From: Chryseobacterium flavum
GTDB taxonomy: Bacteria > Bacteroidota > Bacteroidia > Flavobacteriales > Weeksellaceae
DNA: 64,000 bases
Direction of reading: 5' to 3'
Assembly: GCF_003385595.1 (NCBI RefSeq)
Contig: NZ_QNUE01000005.1
Coordinates: 264,987-328,986 of the forward strand
Shown: one piece after another, positions 16,997 to 26,093 of the stretch
How positions within the stretch are numbered: the first letter of the stretch is position 1
Layout: the number at the start of each line of letters is the position of its first letter
Notes under the pieces: generated by a model
Told to the model about the DNA's origin: nothing
The model's database searches: none
The model's input: the letters and a program-made list of their open reading frames with translations, nothing else
Program-made: the position numbers and the translations under genes

Positions 16997-18754
16997 TTAT
17001 GACTTTTTCTCTTCCTCCATTTCTACTTCATGACGAAGCTGGGCCTTGTACAGTGTGGCATAATATCCATTTTTATCCAGAAGCTCTATATGCTTTCCTT
17101 CTTCCACTATTTTCCCATGCTCCATCACAATAATTTTATCAGCCTTTTCAATGGTTGAAAGCCGGTGTGCAATAATAATAGAGGTTCTGTTCTTCGTTAT
17201 TTTTTCTGTAGCCCTCTGGATCAGCTTTTCACTTTCATGGTCAATAGAAGAAGTAGCCTCATCCAGGATCAGTATTTTCGGATCAGACAAATATGCTCTT
17301 AGGAAAGATAATAATTGTCTCTGTCCTAAAGAAATGGACGAACCTCTTTCACTGACAACATAATCATAACCACCGGGAAGCTGCTCAATAAACTGATCTA
17401 CTTCTATTTCTTTAGCTCCTGCTTTTATTTTATCAAGAGTAATACTTTCATCGCCAAAAGCAAGATTTTCAAAAATACTTCCATGGAAAAGGAAAACGTC
17501 CTGTAATACAACTCCGATATGACTTCTCAGATTATACAGTTCATAATCTTTCAGATCTATATCATCAATCAGGATCTTACCCGAATTAATATCATAAAGC
17601 CTTGTGATAAGACTGATAATCGTGGATTTTCCGGCGCCTGTTGCTCCTACAATAGCGACTGTTTCCCCTGGTTTTACTTTAAAATCAATTCCCTTCAGTA
17701 CTTCCTGCTTCTCATCATAAGCAAAACGGACATTCTGAAATTCAATTTTACCGGCAAAATGATCCTTTTTAACAGTCCCGGTGTTAGGCATAGAATTTTC
17801 TTCATCCATTAATCCCAACACCCTTTCGGCACCTACAATACCTCTCTGAATATTATTGAAACGGTCTGCAATTTGTCTCAAAGGACGGATCAGCATCGAA
17901 ATATACTGAATAAAAGCAATAACTACTCCCGCACTAATGGTAATATATCCGCCATAAAACAGAATAAACCCGATAAACAGTGATGAAATAAGCTCTACCA
18001 CCGGAAAGAATAATGAGAAAATGAAAACTGTTCTCAGCAATGCTGCTTTAAGGGTGATATTAATATCATCAAACTTTTTAAACTCAGATTCCTGTCTGTT
18101 GAACACCTGAATAATCGGCATACCCGCCAGTCTTTCCTGAACAAAAGAGTTTTGGGTTGCCGTCCAGTTTCTTTCATCTCCGAAAGCTTTTTTAAGCCTT
18201 TTCTGAAAAAATCTTGTGATAATCACCATTAAAGGTAAAATTGCCAGGGTAATATAGCTCAGATGCACGTTGGTACTGAACATCATGACCAAAACGAAAA
18301 TAATTCTTAAAATATCTCCGAAGACCATCAGAAAACCATCCGTATACACCGTAGCAATGGTTTCAACATCTCCTACAGCACGAGTTACCAGCTGCCCGAT
18401 CGGAGTTTTGTCAAAAAATGAGGTCCTGAAATAAATAAGCTTAGCATACAATCTCTCCCTGATATCACGAATAACATTCTGAGAAATAAAGTTGGAAAAA
18501 TAAACTAAAAAAAAGTTCAGAACCGTTTCAGCAAATACCAATCCTACCAGAATGTAGATATGCTTCATCATTAAAGCTTTGTCCTGCAGCTTAGTGATAT
18601 CATTATCCACCACTTCCATGGTAAGGTATGGCCTGTAAGTAGAAACAATTGAAAGTATAACAGAAATTATTAAAGTAAGAATGAACCAAGAACGAAATTT
18701 CATTCCGATAAAGAACAGTCTTTTTATAATTCCCCAGGTATCTTGTTTTTTCAT
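16997..18754 (-). CDS. ABC exporter half-transporter (permease fused to ATPase)
   Basis: 585 residues: six membrane helices in the first ~310 residues, then the ATPase with Walker A GATGAGKST (370-378), Q-loop VVLQDVFLF, signature ISLGQRQ (474-480, in place of LSGGQ), and Walker B ILILDE (494-499) with catalytic Glu499, followed by the H-loop IIAHRLST. The SLGQRQ form is common in the YheH/MdlB-like multidrug group and does not imply inactivity. It may work as a homodimer, or with a partner encoded elsewhere. The substrate (lipid, drug or peptide) is unknown. Confidence 0.92.
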   Translation of the reverse strand: MKKQDTWGIIKRLFFIGMKFRSWFILTLIISVILSIVSTYRPYLTMEVVDNDITKLQDKALMMKHIYILVGLVFAETVLNFFLVYFSNFISQNVIRDIRERLYAKLIYFRTSFFDKTPIGQLVTRAVGDVETIATVYTDGFLMVFGDILRIIFVLVMMFSTNVHLSYITLAILPLMVIITRFFQKRLKKAFGDERNWTATQNSFVQERLAGMPIIQVFNRQESEFKKFDDINITLKAALLRTVFIFSLFFPVVELISSLFIGFILFYGGYITISAGVVIAFIQYISMLIRPLRQIADRFNNIQRGIVGAERVLGLMDEENSMPNTGTVKKDHFAGKIEFQNVRFAYDEKQEVLKGIDFKVKPGETVAIVGATGAGKSTIISLITRLYDINSGKILIDDIDLKDYELYNLRSHIGVVLQDVFLFHGSIFENLAFGDESITLDKIKAGAKEIEVDQFIEQLPGGYDYVVSERGSSISLGQRQLLSFLRAYLSDPKILILDEATSSIDHESEKLIQRATEKITKNRTSIIIAHRLSTIEKADKIIVMEHGKIVEEGKHIELLDKNGYYATLYKAQLRHEVEMEEEKKS

Positions 18755-19091
18755 TGTACGAATCGAAAGAAAGAATTAAAATAAAATTCTATGCAAAAAT
18801 AAGACTTTCTGGATTGTCAGCCTGTACAACTTCTACAATTCGTTATAGAAAATTTAAGATATCTATTATTTACAATATGAATATATTAAGCATTTTTACA
18901 GCCATTCCAAAAAACGAGATTGTTATTCTTTACCATCTTCACCCGGTAAATGATTCTTTCCTAAAATCAATAAAACTTTTCCTTTCTTGAAATCTTCTGC
19001 CGGAAGTCATGCAACCGGTAAAGACAAAAGCTAACTAAATGATTTCAATTATGATAGTAGTCAAAAGTAAAAGCCCAGATAAAACCAAATT
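18755..19091. other. 337-base stretch without a convincing gene
   Basis: On the minus strand a 27-codon open stretch without a start (LPAEDFKKGKVLLILGKNHL..) reads like a protein fragment and could be a remnant. Plus-strand ORFs here look like chance. No RNA motif was seen. Confidence 0.4.
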
Positions 19092-19460
19092 CTATTGATC
19101 TAAATTATTGCCTATTTTCTCTATTTCAAGAGAAGGTTTTTGAAGACTTTCATTCTTAAACTTTTTCTCAAGAAACTGGTACACTCCCCAGACTGCTGCA
19201 ATAGATATCAGCCAGCTGATCATATTTGGCAAAGAATACCCAGTATAATTTACACCTTCAATAGATGCAGGATCCGTTAGTCCTTTATACATTCCATAGC
19301 CCATTCCTAGAAAAATTTGGGTTCCCAGATAAATTCCTACAGCTAAAAGCCCCATTTTCCATTTCGTTTTTCCAAATCTGCCGGCTAATTGTGCGTAATA
19401 TCTATAGGCGCCGATAAGAATAAAAATTGATAACATCGTTATAGTTTTTTTTAGTTTCAT
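19092..19460 (-). CDS. small membrane protein, 122 aa, coupled to truA
   Basis: The gene overlaps the truA stop by four bases (ATGA) and so is probably translated with it. It has a first hydrophobic stretch at 9-21, then YYAQLAGRFGKTKWKMGLLAVGIYLG, a segment conserved in Flavobacteriia proteins next to transporters or truA as I recall, and another membrane segment near 84-100. The C-terminal tail is charged. The function is unknown; a start at Met9 is also possible. Confidence 0.65.
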   Translation of the reverse strand: MKLKKTITMLSIFILIGAYRYYAQLAGRFGKTKWKMGLLAVGIYLGTQIFLGMGYGMYKGLTDPASIEGVNYTGYSLPNMISWLISIAAVWGVYQFLEKKFKNESLQKPSLEIEKIGNNLDQ

Positions 19461-20191
19461 TTAAAATCATATCCCACATCCACCAGGTATAATCCATGTC
19501 CCGGCGCTGAGGTTCCTGCAGCATTACGGTTTTTATCTTCTATCACCTTACGGAGATCTTCAGGTTTCAGTTTTCCGGTACCTATTTCTACCATGGTTCC
19601 TACGATAGCACGAACCATATTTCTGAGAAAGCGGTTCGCAGAAACAGTAAATTTCAATTCCGATCCGTTCTGTTCCCATTCTGCCTTATAAATTTTGCAG
19701 ATATTGGTTTTATTGTCGGTCTTCAATTTTGCAAAACTTGTGAAATCCTCATATTCAAAAAGAATTTTACAGGCTTCATTCATCGCATTAACATCCAGAG
19801 ATCTTTTCCAGTGCTGCCACGCAGATTCCTGTGTGAAAGGATTTTTTTCCAGCGAAATATAATATTCGTAGGTTCTGTACGTCGCATCAAAACGAGCATG
19901 AAAATCATCTTTCACAGGGAAAATCCTTTTAATGGAAATATCAGGTGGAAGAAAACTGTTCAACTTTCGCGGAAGCTGATCATCCAACTCCTTGTCTGTA
20001 TCAAAATGCGCAAATATTTTTTTTGCGTGAACCCCTGTATCCGTTCTTCCAGCTCCCGTAGTTTTAATCTCTTCTCGCAAAATTGTAGACAGCGCTTTCT
20101 CCAGTTCTTCCTGCACAGAAACGGCATCCGGTTGTATCTGGTAGCCGAAATAATTCTTGCCGTTGTAAGAAAATTCAATAAAGTATCTCAA
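19457..20191 (-). CDS. truA: tRNA pseudouridine(38-40) synthase
   Basis: A 244-residue TruA. The catalytic Asp51 lies in the diagnostic GRTDTGVHA motif (48-56). The N-terminal FSYNGKNYFGYQIQ and the C-terminal ANRFLRNMVRAIVGTMVEIGTG segments are also family hallmarks. It isomerises uridines 38-40 in the anticodon arm of tRNAs. The length matches the family. Confidence 0.96.
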   Translation of the reverse strand: MRYFIEFSYNGKNYFGYQIQPDAVSVQEELEKALSTILREEIKTTGAGRTDTGVHAKKIFAHFDTDKELDDQLPRKLNSFLPPDISIKRIFPVKDDFHARFDATYRTYEYYISLEKNPFTQESAWQHWKRSLDVNAMNEACKILFEYEDFTSFAKLKTDNKTNICKIYKAEWEQNGSELKFTVSANRFLRNMVRAIVGTMVEIGTGKLKPEDLRKVIEDKNRNAAGTSAPGHGLYLVDVGYDFK

Positions 20192-20284
20192 TGTATTCTA
20201 ATAACTCCACAAAAATACTTTAAATTACCGAAATATTTGTTGAAAAGTCTTTGAGAATATTACACTAAATCCTTACGAAAATCC

Positions 20285-20292
20285 TATTTTTG
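20285..20292 (+). promoter_or_regulatory. -7 box (TAnnTTTG) directly before lpxK
   Basis: TATTTTTG matches the Bacteroidota -7 consensus TAnnTTTG. It ends seven bases before the lpxK ATG, so transcription would start almost at the start codon. No TTG at the usual -33 distance is seen. Confidence 0.5.
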
Positions 20293-20299
20293 CATTCGT

Positions 20300-21325
20300 A
20301 TGAAAAGATGGTACCTATATCCTTTTTCCCTTGCTTATCATTTGGTAACGGGTATCCGAAACACAATGTATGATTGGGGAATTTTAAAATCGACAAAATT
20401 CAAGACACCGATAATAAATGTCGGGAATCTGTCTGTGGGCGGAAGCGGAAAGTCCCCTATGGTGATGTACCTCGCTCAGTTTTTATCCAAACATTACAGG
20501 ACCGGGGTACTTTCACGTGGCTACGGCAGACTTACCAAAGGGTATGAGGTAACCAATTATGACAGTAACTATAAAATGGTGGGTGACGAAGCCATGCAGC
20601 TTTTTGAACGTTTCAAGAACCGTTTTGTCATTGCTGTTTCGGAAGAGCGCGTTCCCGGTGCAAAAAAAGTAATTGAGGACATGGACCTGGATGTACTGGT
20701 ACTGGATGATGCGATGCAGCATAGAGCTATTAAAGCCGGGTTCAATATTCTGATGACAGATTTCAATGACCCTTATTTTAAAGATTATCTTCTTCCCGCA
20801 GGAGATCTCCGTGAATCCAGATCGGGAGTGAGAAGAGCAGATATCATTATGGTGAGCAAATGCCCTGATGAACTGACTGAAGAGACAAAAAGATATTATA
20901 TTTCAAGGATAAGACCTTCTCATCACCAAAAAGTATTCTTTTCTTCAATCGGATATGATGAAAACGTATATGGAAAAGATAAAATGCTTCCGGATAATAA
21001 CCTGAATTATTATGATATCTTACTGATCACAGGAATTGCCAATCCAAAACCTTTGCTGGAACATCTTTCAAAATTTTCAAAAAGGGTTAAACATCTGAAA
21101 TTCAGGGATCATCATAATTTCACTGATGAAGATATTAAAAAAATCCTTGCCGAATACAAAAAATTAGGCGAATACAAGCTGATATTAACCACAGAGAAGG
21201 ATTATGTCCGTCTGAAAACTTTTGACTATCTTAGAGAAATTGTTTACTACTGGCCTATCAATGTACTTATTGATAAAAAGGAAGAATTCAATCAAATCAT
21301 CTTAGATTATGTTAGAAAAAATTAA
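20300..21325 (+). CDS. lpxK: tetraacyldisaccharide 4'-kinase
   Basis: A 341-residue LpxK, a membrane-bound enzyme that phosphorylates the 4' position of the lipid A disaccharide precursor with ATP. The P-loop-like GNLSVGGSGKSP (42-53) is characteristic, as are LSRGYGR, DDAMQHR and the late TTEKDYVRL segment. Its presence shows a Gram-negative lipid A pathway. The gene overlaps the start of the purine phosphorylase by 17 bases. Confidence 0.95.
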   Translation: MKRWYLYPFSLAYHLVTGIRNTMYDWGILKSTKFKTPIINVGNLSVGGSGKSPMVMYLAQFLSKHYRTGVLSRGYGRLTKGYEVTNYDSNYKMVGDEAMQLFERFKNRFVIAVSEERVPGAKKVIEDMDLDVLVLDDAMQHRAIKAGFNILMTDFNDPYFKDYLLPAGDLRESRSGVRRADIIMVSKCPDELTEETKRYYISRIRPSHHQKVFFSSIGYDENVYGKDKMLPDNNLNYYDILLITGIANPKPLLEHLSKFSKRVKHLKFRDHHNFTDEDIKKILAEYKKLGEYKLILTTEKDYVRLKTFDYLREIVYYWPINVLIDKKEEFNQIILDYVRKN

Positions 21326-22124
21326 GGAGACCGCTGATTTTATCAAAAATATCATTCAGGAAACACCTGATTTTGCTGTTGTTTTAGGATCCGGACTTGG
21401 AAAACTGCAGGATGAAGTAAATCCCATCCATGTTTTAGAGTACAGGAACATCCCCAATTTTCCGCAAACTACAGTAGCCGGACATAGTGGAAAGCTTATT
21501 TACGGAACACTGGAAGGGAAAAAAATACTGATGATGAGCGGACGTTTTCATTATTATGAAGGACATTCTATGGAAACAGTAACCTTTCCAGTAAGGGTTT
21601 TTCATTTACTGGGAATAAAAAACCTTATCCTTTCCAATGCCTGCGGTGGAGTAAACCCAGCGTTCAGCGTTGCAGACATTGCTATTGTAAAGGACCATAT
21701 CAACATGATGCCGGAACATCCTCTTCGTGGAAAAAATATAGATGAACTCGGACCCCGTTTTGTGGATATGAGTGAACCTTACAACAGATTGATGATCCAG
21801 ATAGCTGAAAAAACCGCGTCAGAAAACAATATTAAAATCCATCAGGGAGTGTATGTAGCTCTTCAGGGCCCGACTTTTGAAACCCCGGCAGAATACGGGA
21901 TGATCAAAGCAATCGGCGGAGATATGGTAGGAATGAGCACTGTTCCGGAAGTTATTGTGGCCAGACATATGGGAATGGATACATTCTGTATCTCTGTCAT
22001 TACAGACCTTGGGGGACCGGATATCTCCTTTTCTGTTTCTCATGAAGAAGTTTTAAATGCAGCCAATAAGGCAATGCCTGATGTAATTACTGTAGTAAAA
22101 GGATTGATTAAAAATTATCAATAA
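21309..22124 (+). CDS. purine-nucleoside phosphorylase (trimeric type)
   Basis: A 271-residue class I PNP. Phosphate and substrate motifs visible: VLGSGLGKL near residue 26, GHSGKLIYG near 58, MSGRFHYYEGH, SNACGG, and GPTFETPAEY near 193, with MVGMSTVPE. It splits purine nucleosides with phosphate for salvage. It is translated in overlap with lpxK; the pairing is one of convenience rather than pathway. Confidence 0.93.
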   Translation: MLEKIKETADFIKNIIQETPDFAVVLGSGLGKLQDEVNPIHVLEYRNIPNFPQTTVAGHSGKLIYGTLEGKKILMMSGRFHYYEGHSMETVTFPVRVFHLLGIKNLILSNACGGVNPAFSVADIAIVKDHINMMPEHPLRGKNIDELGPRFVDMSEPYNRLMIQIAEKTASENNIKIHQGVYVALQGPTFETPAEYGMIKAIGGDMVGMSTVPEVIVARHMGMDTFCISVITDLGGPDISFSVSHEEVLNAANKAMPDVITVVKGLIKNYQ

Positions 22125-22270
22125 AGAATATCCCGCTAAAGGCAATAACATCCCTCTCCCCTTCTATATTTGATCTGAAAAACACCACTCTCTATACACT
22201 ATAGAATATATCAATATTATAAATTTTTCCTAATTCGAAAGAATTCAATGTCAGATTGCAATTCATTGAT

Positions 22271-22278
22271 TAGTTTTG
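22271..22278 (+). promoter_or_regulatory. -7 box (TAnnTTTG) before the TlpA-like gene
   Basis: TAGTTTTG fits TAnnTTTG exactly. It ends six bases before the ATG at 22285, so a start upstream of that is excluded if this box is used, and the leader would be very short. Confidence 0.45.
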
Positions 22279-22284
22279 TATAAA

Positions 22285-22815
22285 ATGAAATTGTACAAAA
22301 TGAGAACGTGGTTATTAATTTTTATGATAGGATTTTTCGGATTAAGTTATTCCCAAAAGGCGCCTGCAGTTCTAAAAACAGGGTTTTCCAAAGAAGCGTT
22401 GAAACAAAGCCTTGAAGATGAGGAAGGGAAAAGTGTCACCATTCAGCAGATTCTTGATCAGCACAAAGGAAAGGTCTTAGTGATTGACTTTTGGGCCGGA
22501 TGGTGCAGAGATTGTCTGAAAGCTCTCCCGAAAGCTGAAGAACTGGAAAGAAACAATCCTAATGTAGATTTTGTATTCTTATCGTTGGAGAGGTCAAAAG
22601 AAGGTTTTGATAAAAGTCTCGTAAGATTCAATATGAAAGATAAGGATAATTACTGGTTTTCTTCAGGCTGGAAAAACGATTTCAACAATTATATTGATCT
22701 GAACTGGATTCCGAGATATATGATTATTGATCAGAAATCATCTATTGCTAAGTATTATGCAATATCTCCGGAAGACCCTGAAATCCAACAAACCATTGAC
22801 AAGCTTTTGAAATAA
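22285..22815 (+). CDS. TlpA-like thiol-disulfide oxidoreductase
   Basis: An exported thioredoxin-fold protein. The ATG at 22285 (or 22300, five codons later) is preferred over an upstream TTG that lies inside the promoter box. The signal peptide is hydrophobic and ends near GLSYSQ. The active site is WCRDC within DFWAGWCRDCLKALP (CxxC). A cis-Pro segment DLNWIPRYMIID is present. It likely reduces disulfides in the periplasm, for example in cytochrome maturation or stress; the partner is unknown. Confidence 0.85.
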   Translation: MKLYKMRTWLLIFMIGFFGLSYSQKAPAVLKTGFSKEALKQSLEDEEGKSVTIQQILDQHKGKVLVIDFWAGWCRDCLKALPKAEELERNNPNVDFVFLSLERSKEGFDKSLVRFNMKDKDNYWFSSGWKNDFNNYIDLNWIPRYMIIDQKSSIAKYYAISPEDPEIQQTIDKLLK

Positions 22816-22866
22816 GGGCTTTATGTTAACTTGACATATGAGAGTAATGTATTATTAATTTAAACC

Positions 22867-23322
22867 ATGATTATAAGAGAAGCCACAGCACAGGATTTAG
22901 AAATACTTTTAACTTTTGAACAGGGAATCGTTTCTGCCGAAAGACCTTTTAACAGTACATTAATTGATGGAGAAATTCATTACTATGACCTGAATCAGTT
23001 CATACAATCTCCTGATGCTACTTTAATTGTAGTGGAGGACAACAATGAACTTATTGCTTCAGGTTATGGGCTGATTAAAAAATCAGAAAAGGATTATTAT
23101 AATTTTGAAGTCTATGCCTATCTTGGATTTATGTTTGTTAAGCCTGAATACAGAGGAAAAGGGGTCAATAAATTAATCACAGATGAGCTGATCCGCTGGG
23201 CAAAGTCAAGAGGTATTTCAGAAATAAGGCTTGATGTTTATGCCCGGAACGAAGCCGCAATAAAAGCTTATGAGAAAGCAGGTTTTGAACCTCTTCTTCT
23301 TACCATGAGATTGAAATCCTAA
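22867..23322 (+). CDS. GNAT N-acetyltransferase
   Basis: A 151-residue single-domain GNAT. Motif A with acetyl-CoA loop is PEYRGKGVNKLITDEL (about 97-112), and the C-terminal ARNEAAIKAYEKAGFEPLLLTM motif B is clear. It transfers an acetyl group from acetyl-CoA to an amine; the acceptor is unknown. Confidence 0.88.
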   Translation: MIIREATAQDLEILLTFEQGIVSAERPFNSTLIDGEIHYYDLNQFIQSPDATLIVVEDNNELIASGYGLIKKSEKDYYNFEVYAYLGFMFVKPEYRGKGVNKLITDELIRWAKSRGISEIRLDVYARNEAAIKAYEKAGFEPLLLTMRLKS

Positions 23323-23387
23323 GAAAATCCTCTTTCTCAGCTTCAAATCTCCCTCCTATAAAAATTTACCATAAATAAATGAATCCA

Positions 23388-23395
23388 TATCTTTG
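23388..23395 (+). promoter_or_regulatory. -7 box (TAnnTTTG) directly before dinB
   Basis: TATCTTTG ends three bases before the dinB ATG at 23399. If used, the mRNA would be leaderless. An upstream TTG start (23393) would lie inside the box and is rejected. Confidence 0.45.
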
Positions 23396-23398
23396 TAT

Positions 23399-24496
23399 AT
23401 GGATTTTTCTTTGCCACTTCGTAAAATTATTCATGTTGATATGGATGCATTCTATGCTTCTGTGGAGCAGCATGATAATCCGACTCTAAAAGGAAAGGCC
23501 ATAGCAGTAGGCGGCCAGCACCGGGGCGTTGTTGCTGCAGCAAGCTATGAAGCAAGAAAATACGGAGTCCGGTCTGCGATGCCCAGTAAAACAGCAAAAG
23601 AAAAATGCCCGCACCTTATTTTTGTTCCTCCCCGTTTTGCCCGGTATAAAGAAATATCAAAAAAAATACGGGAAATTTTTTATGAATATACTGACCTTGT
23701 TGAACCCTTGTCGCTGGATGAGGCCTACCTGGATGTCACGGAAAATAAAAAAGGAATGGATTCTGCCAACCTCATTGCAAAGGAGATCCGGCAGAAAATA
23801 TTTGAAGAAACCGGATTAACTGCTTCTGCAGGAATTTCTGTAAATAAATTTCTGGCCAAAGTAGCCTCTGATATCAATAAGCCCAATGGTCAGAAAACAA
23901 TACATCCGGATAAAGTAGAAAGTTTTCTTGAGGAACTGCCTGTTGAAAAATTTTACGGGGTTGGAAAAGTTACAGCCAACAAAATGTTCAGCCTGGGAAT
24001 CTACAAGGGTAAGGATTTAAAAAAGAGGTCGCTGGAAGAGCTCGTGAAACTTTTTGGAAAATCCGGCCAACATTATTACAATGTAGTACGTGGTATTCAT
24101 TCTTCAGAGGTTAAACCTCATCGTATTCAGAAAAGTGTTGCGGTAGAGAGAACTTTTTTTGAAGATCTTTTTGACGAACAACAGATCAATGAAAAATTAG
24201 AGAGTCTGAGCCAGGAGCTCCATCATAGACTACAGAAAAATAATATTCTGGGAAGGACTTTAACTTTAAAAATAAAGTATAAAGATTTCTCTCTTTTTAC
24301 AAGAAGTATAACGAGAGAAGATTATTTTACAGCTCCGGAACAGTATTTCAGTACCGGTAAAAAACTTTGGGAACTCCGCCCTTACGACAAGGCTGTACGT
24401 TTACTTGGGCTTTCCCTGTCCCATCTCAATACAGAAGAAAAAAAACAGGTTTCCGTTCAACTAAAAATCCCGTTTGAAGAATTTGAAAATCAGTAG
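23399..24496 (+). CDS. dinB: DNA polymerase IV
   Basis: A 365-residue Y-family polymerase. Catalytic acids are in HVDMDAFYASVEQ near the N-terminus and in the SLDEAYLDV motif near residue 100. The helix-hairpin-helix (FYGVGKVTANKMFSLGI) and little-finger domain follow. There is no C-terminal beta-clamp extension beyond a short tail (QLKIPFEEF). It performs translesion DNA synthesis. Start chosen at the ATG after the promoter-like box. Confidence 0.95.
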   Translation: MDFSLPLRKIIHVDMDAFYASVEQHDNPTLKGKAIAVGGQHRGVVAAASYEARKYGVRSAMPSKTAKEKCPHLIFVPPRFARYKEISKKIREIFYEYTDLVEPLSLDEAYLDVTENKKGMDSANLIAKEIRQKIFEETGLTASAGISVNKFLAKVASDINKPNGQKTIHPDKVESFLEELPVEKFYGVGKVTANKMFSLGIYKGKDLKKRSLEELVKLFGKSGQHYYNVVRGIHSSEVKPHRIQKSVAVERTFFEDLFDEQQINEKLESLSQELHHRLQKNNILGRTLTLKIKYKDFSLFTRSITREDYFTAPEQYFSTGKKLWELRPYDKAVRLLGLSLSHLNTEEKKQVSVQLKIPFEEFENQ

Positions 24497-24540
24497 ATCA
24501 GTTTTTTTTATTAACTTGTATTCACCAAATCTTCAAATAT

Positions 24541-26013
24541 ATGAACCCAACAATGATTCAGTTTTTCCACTGGTATTCTGAAGGGGATGGAAAATTGTGG
24601 AAAGAAGCCGAAAAACAGGCAGAATATTTAGCAAAATTAGGAATCACTTCTGTATGGTTCCCACCCGCTTATAAAGGAACAAATGGCGGATATTCTATAG
24701 GATATGATGCTTATGATCTTTACGATCTGGGAGAGTTTAACCAAAAAGGAACTATTGCTACGAAATACGGAACCAAAGATGAATATATAAAAGCAATCAA
24801 AGCTTTAAAAAAACAAAATATTCAGGTTATTGTAGATATTGTCCTGGGCCATAAGGCAGGTGGCGATGAGCTGGAAAAGTTCAAGGCGGTGAAAGTAGAC
24901 GAAGACAACAGGGAAAAAGTCATTTCTGATGTTATCGAAATAGAATCCTATACCAAATTTACATTCCCGGGAAGAGGAAAAAAATATTCTGATTTTGAAT
25001 GGAACTTTACCTGCTTCAGCGGAGTTGACTATGCCGAAGGAATGGATTCCCATATTTATAAAATACAGTCTGAATATGGAAATGACTGGGAGGAAATGAT
25101 CCATGATGAAAAGGGTAATTATGATTATCTCATGTATAATGATATTGAGCATCGGAATCCTTTTGTCCGTGAAGAGCTTAATAATTGGGCTAAATGGTAT
25201 TTTGATCAGACGGATTTTGATGGGGTAAGGCTGGACGCCTTAAAGCATATTTCCTTTGACTTTTACAAGGAATGGCTTACCTTACTCCGTTCCAACTCAG
25301 GAAAAAATATCTTTGCAGTAGGAGAATACTGGGCCCCGGGATATCTTCATCTTCTCCAGAAATATATAGAAGTAACGGAAGGATGTATGAGCCTTTTTGA
25401 CAGCTCCCTTCAAAACAATTTTCATAATGCATCCAAAGAAGGCGGTTCTTACGACCTGCGGAGAATTTTTGACGGGACCCTTACCCAGGCAGATCCGCTA
25501 CACTCTGTAAGTCTGGTTGCCAATCATGACACCCAGCCGCTGCAAGACCTGGAAGCACCGGTAGACTCATGGTTTAAGCCGATTGCCTATGCTCTGATTC
25601 TATTGAGGAAAGATGGCTATCCATGTGTTTTCTATCCTGATTTATATGGTGCCCATTATATTGATAAAGACAGGGCTGGCCATGATCAGGAAATATTTAT
25701 GCCTAAAGTAGACGGGATTGAAGAGCTTCTTAAAGCAAGAAAAGAATATGCATACGGAGAACAGAGGGATTATTTTGAAGATGCCAATTGTCTTGGATGG
25801 GTTCGGGAAGGAGATGACCAGCATCCGGGATGTGCTGTTGTCCTGAGCAATAAAGATGCCTATAACAAACCCATGGAGGTCGGAAAAAAATATGCTGGTA
25901 AAAAATTCACGGACTTGCTGAAAAGATTCAAGGATAAAGTTACTATTGATGAAAATGGCTGGGGGAACTTTCCGGTTCCTGCAGGAAATGTAAGTGTCTG
26001 GATTCCGGAATAA
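24541..26013 (+). CDS. alpha-amylase, GH13 (cytosolic type)
   Basis: 490 residues without signal peptide, like cytoplasmic AmyS/AmyA-type enzymes. GH13 regions: VDIVLGHKAGG (region I), FDGVRLDALKH (region II, nucleophile Asp232, Arg230), AVGEYW (region III, acid/base Glu262) and VANHDTQP (region IV, Asp330). The C-terminal domain ends WIPE. It hydrolyses internal alpha-1,4 bonds in glycogen or imported malto-oligosaccharides. It stands alone, followed by a strong hairpin. Confidence 0.95.
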   Translation: MNPTMIQFFHWYSEGDGKLWKEAEKQAEYLAKLGITSVWFPPAYKGTNGGYSIGYDAYDLYDLGEFNQKGTIATKYGTKDEYIKAIKALKKQNIQVIVDIVLGHKAGGDELEKFKAVKVDEDNREKVISDVIEIESYTKFTFPGRGKKYSDFEWNFTCFSGVDYAEGMDSHIYKIQSEYGNDWEEMIHDEKGNYDYLMYNDIEHRNPFVREELNNWAKWYFDQTDFDGVRLDALKHISFDFYKEWLTLLRSNSGKNIFAVGEYWAPGYLHLLQKYIEVTEGCMSLFDSSLQNNFHNASKEGGSYDLRRIFDGTLTQADPLHSVSLVANHDTQPLQDLEAPVDSWFKPIAYALILLRKDGYPCVFYPDLYGAHYIDKDRAGHDQEIFMPKVDGIEELLKARKEYAYGEQRDYFEDANCLGWVREGDDQHPGCAVVLSNKDAYNKPMEVGKKYAGKKFTDLLKRFKDKVTIDENGWGNFPVPAGNVSVWIPE

Positions 26014-26024
26014 CAAATAAAAAA

Positions 26025-26070
26025 TAAGCATACATTTTCAGGAATTACCCTGAGATGTATGCTTACATAT
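26025..26070 (+). terminator. terminator hairpin after the alpha-amylase
   Basis: TAAGCATACAT (26025-26035) pairs with ATGTATGCTTA (26055-26065), with an inner TCAGG/CCTGA pair, and a short T-rich tail. It also stands 24 bases past the end of the opposing small peptide gene. Confidence 0.7.
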
Positions 26071-26093
26071 TTTATGGCAGGAATTGATCAATG

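Noticed and set aside
16997..18754. ABC exporter as the partner of the GG-leader peptide
   Set aside because: It lacks an N-terminal C39 peptidase domain and lies 7 kb away on an unrelated transcript.
18877..18990. Plus-strand ORF beginning MNILSIFTAIPKNE in the gap before the small membrane gene
   Set aside because: No signal, motif or promoter; the opposite strand reads as a better, though startless, protein fragment.
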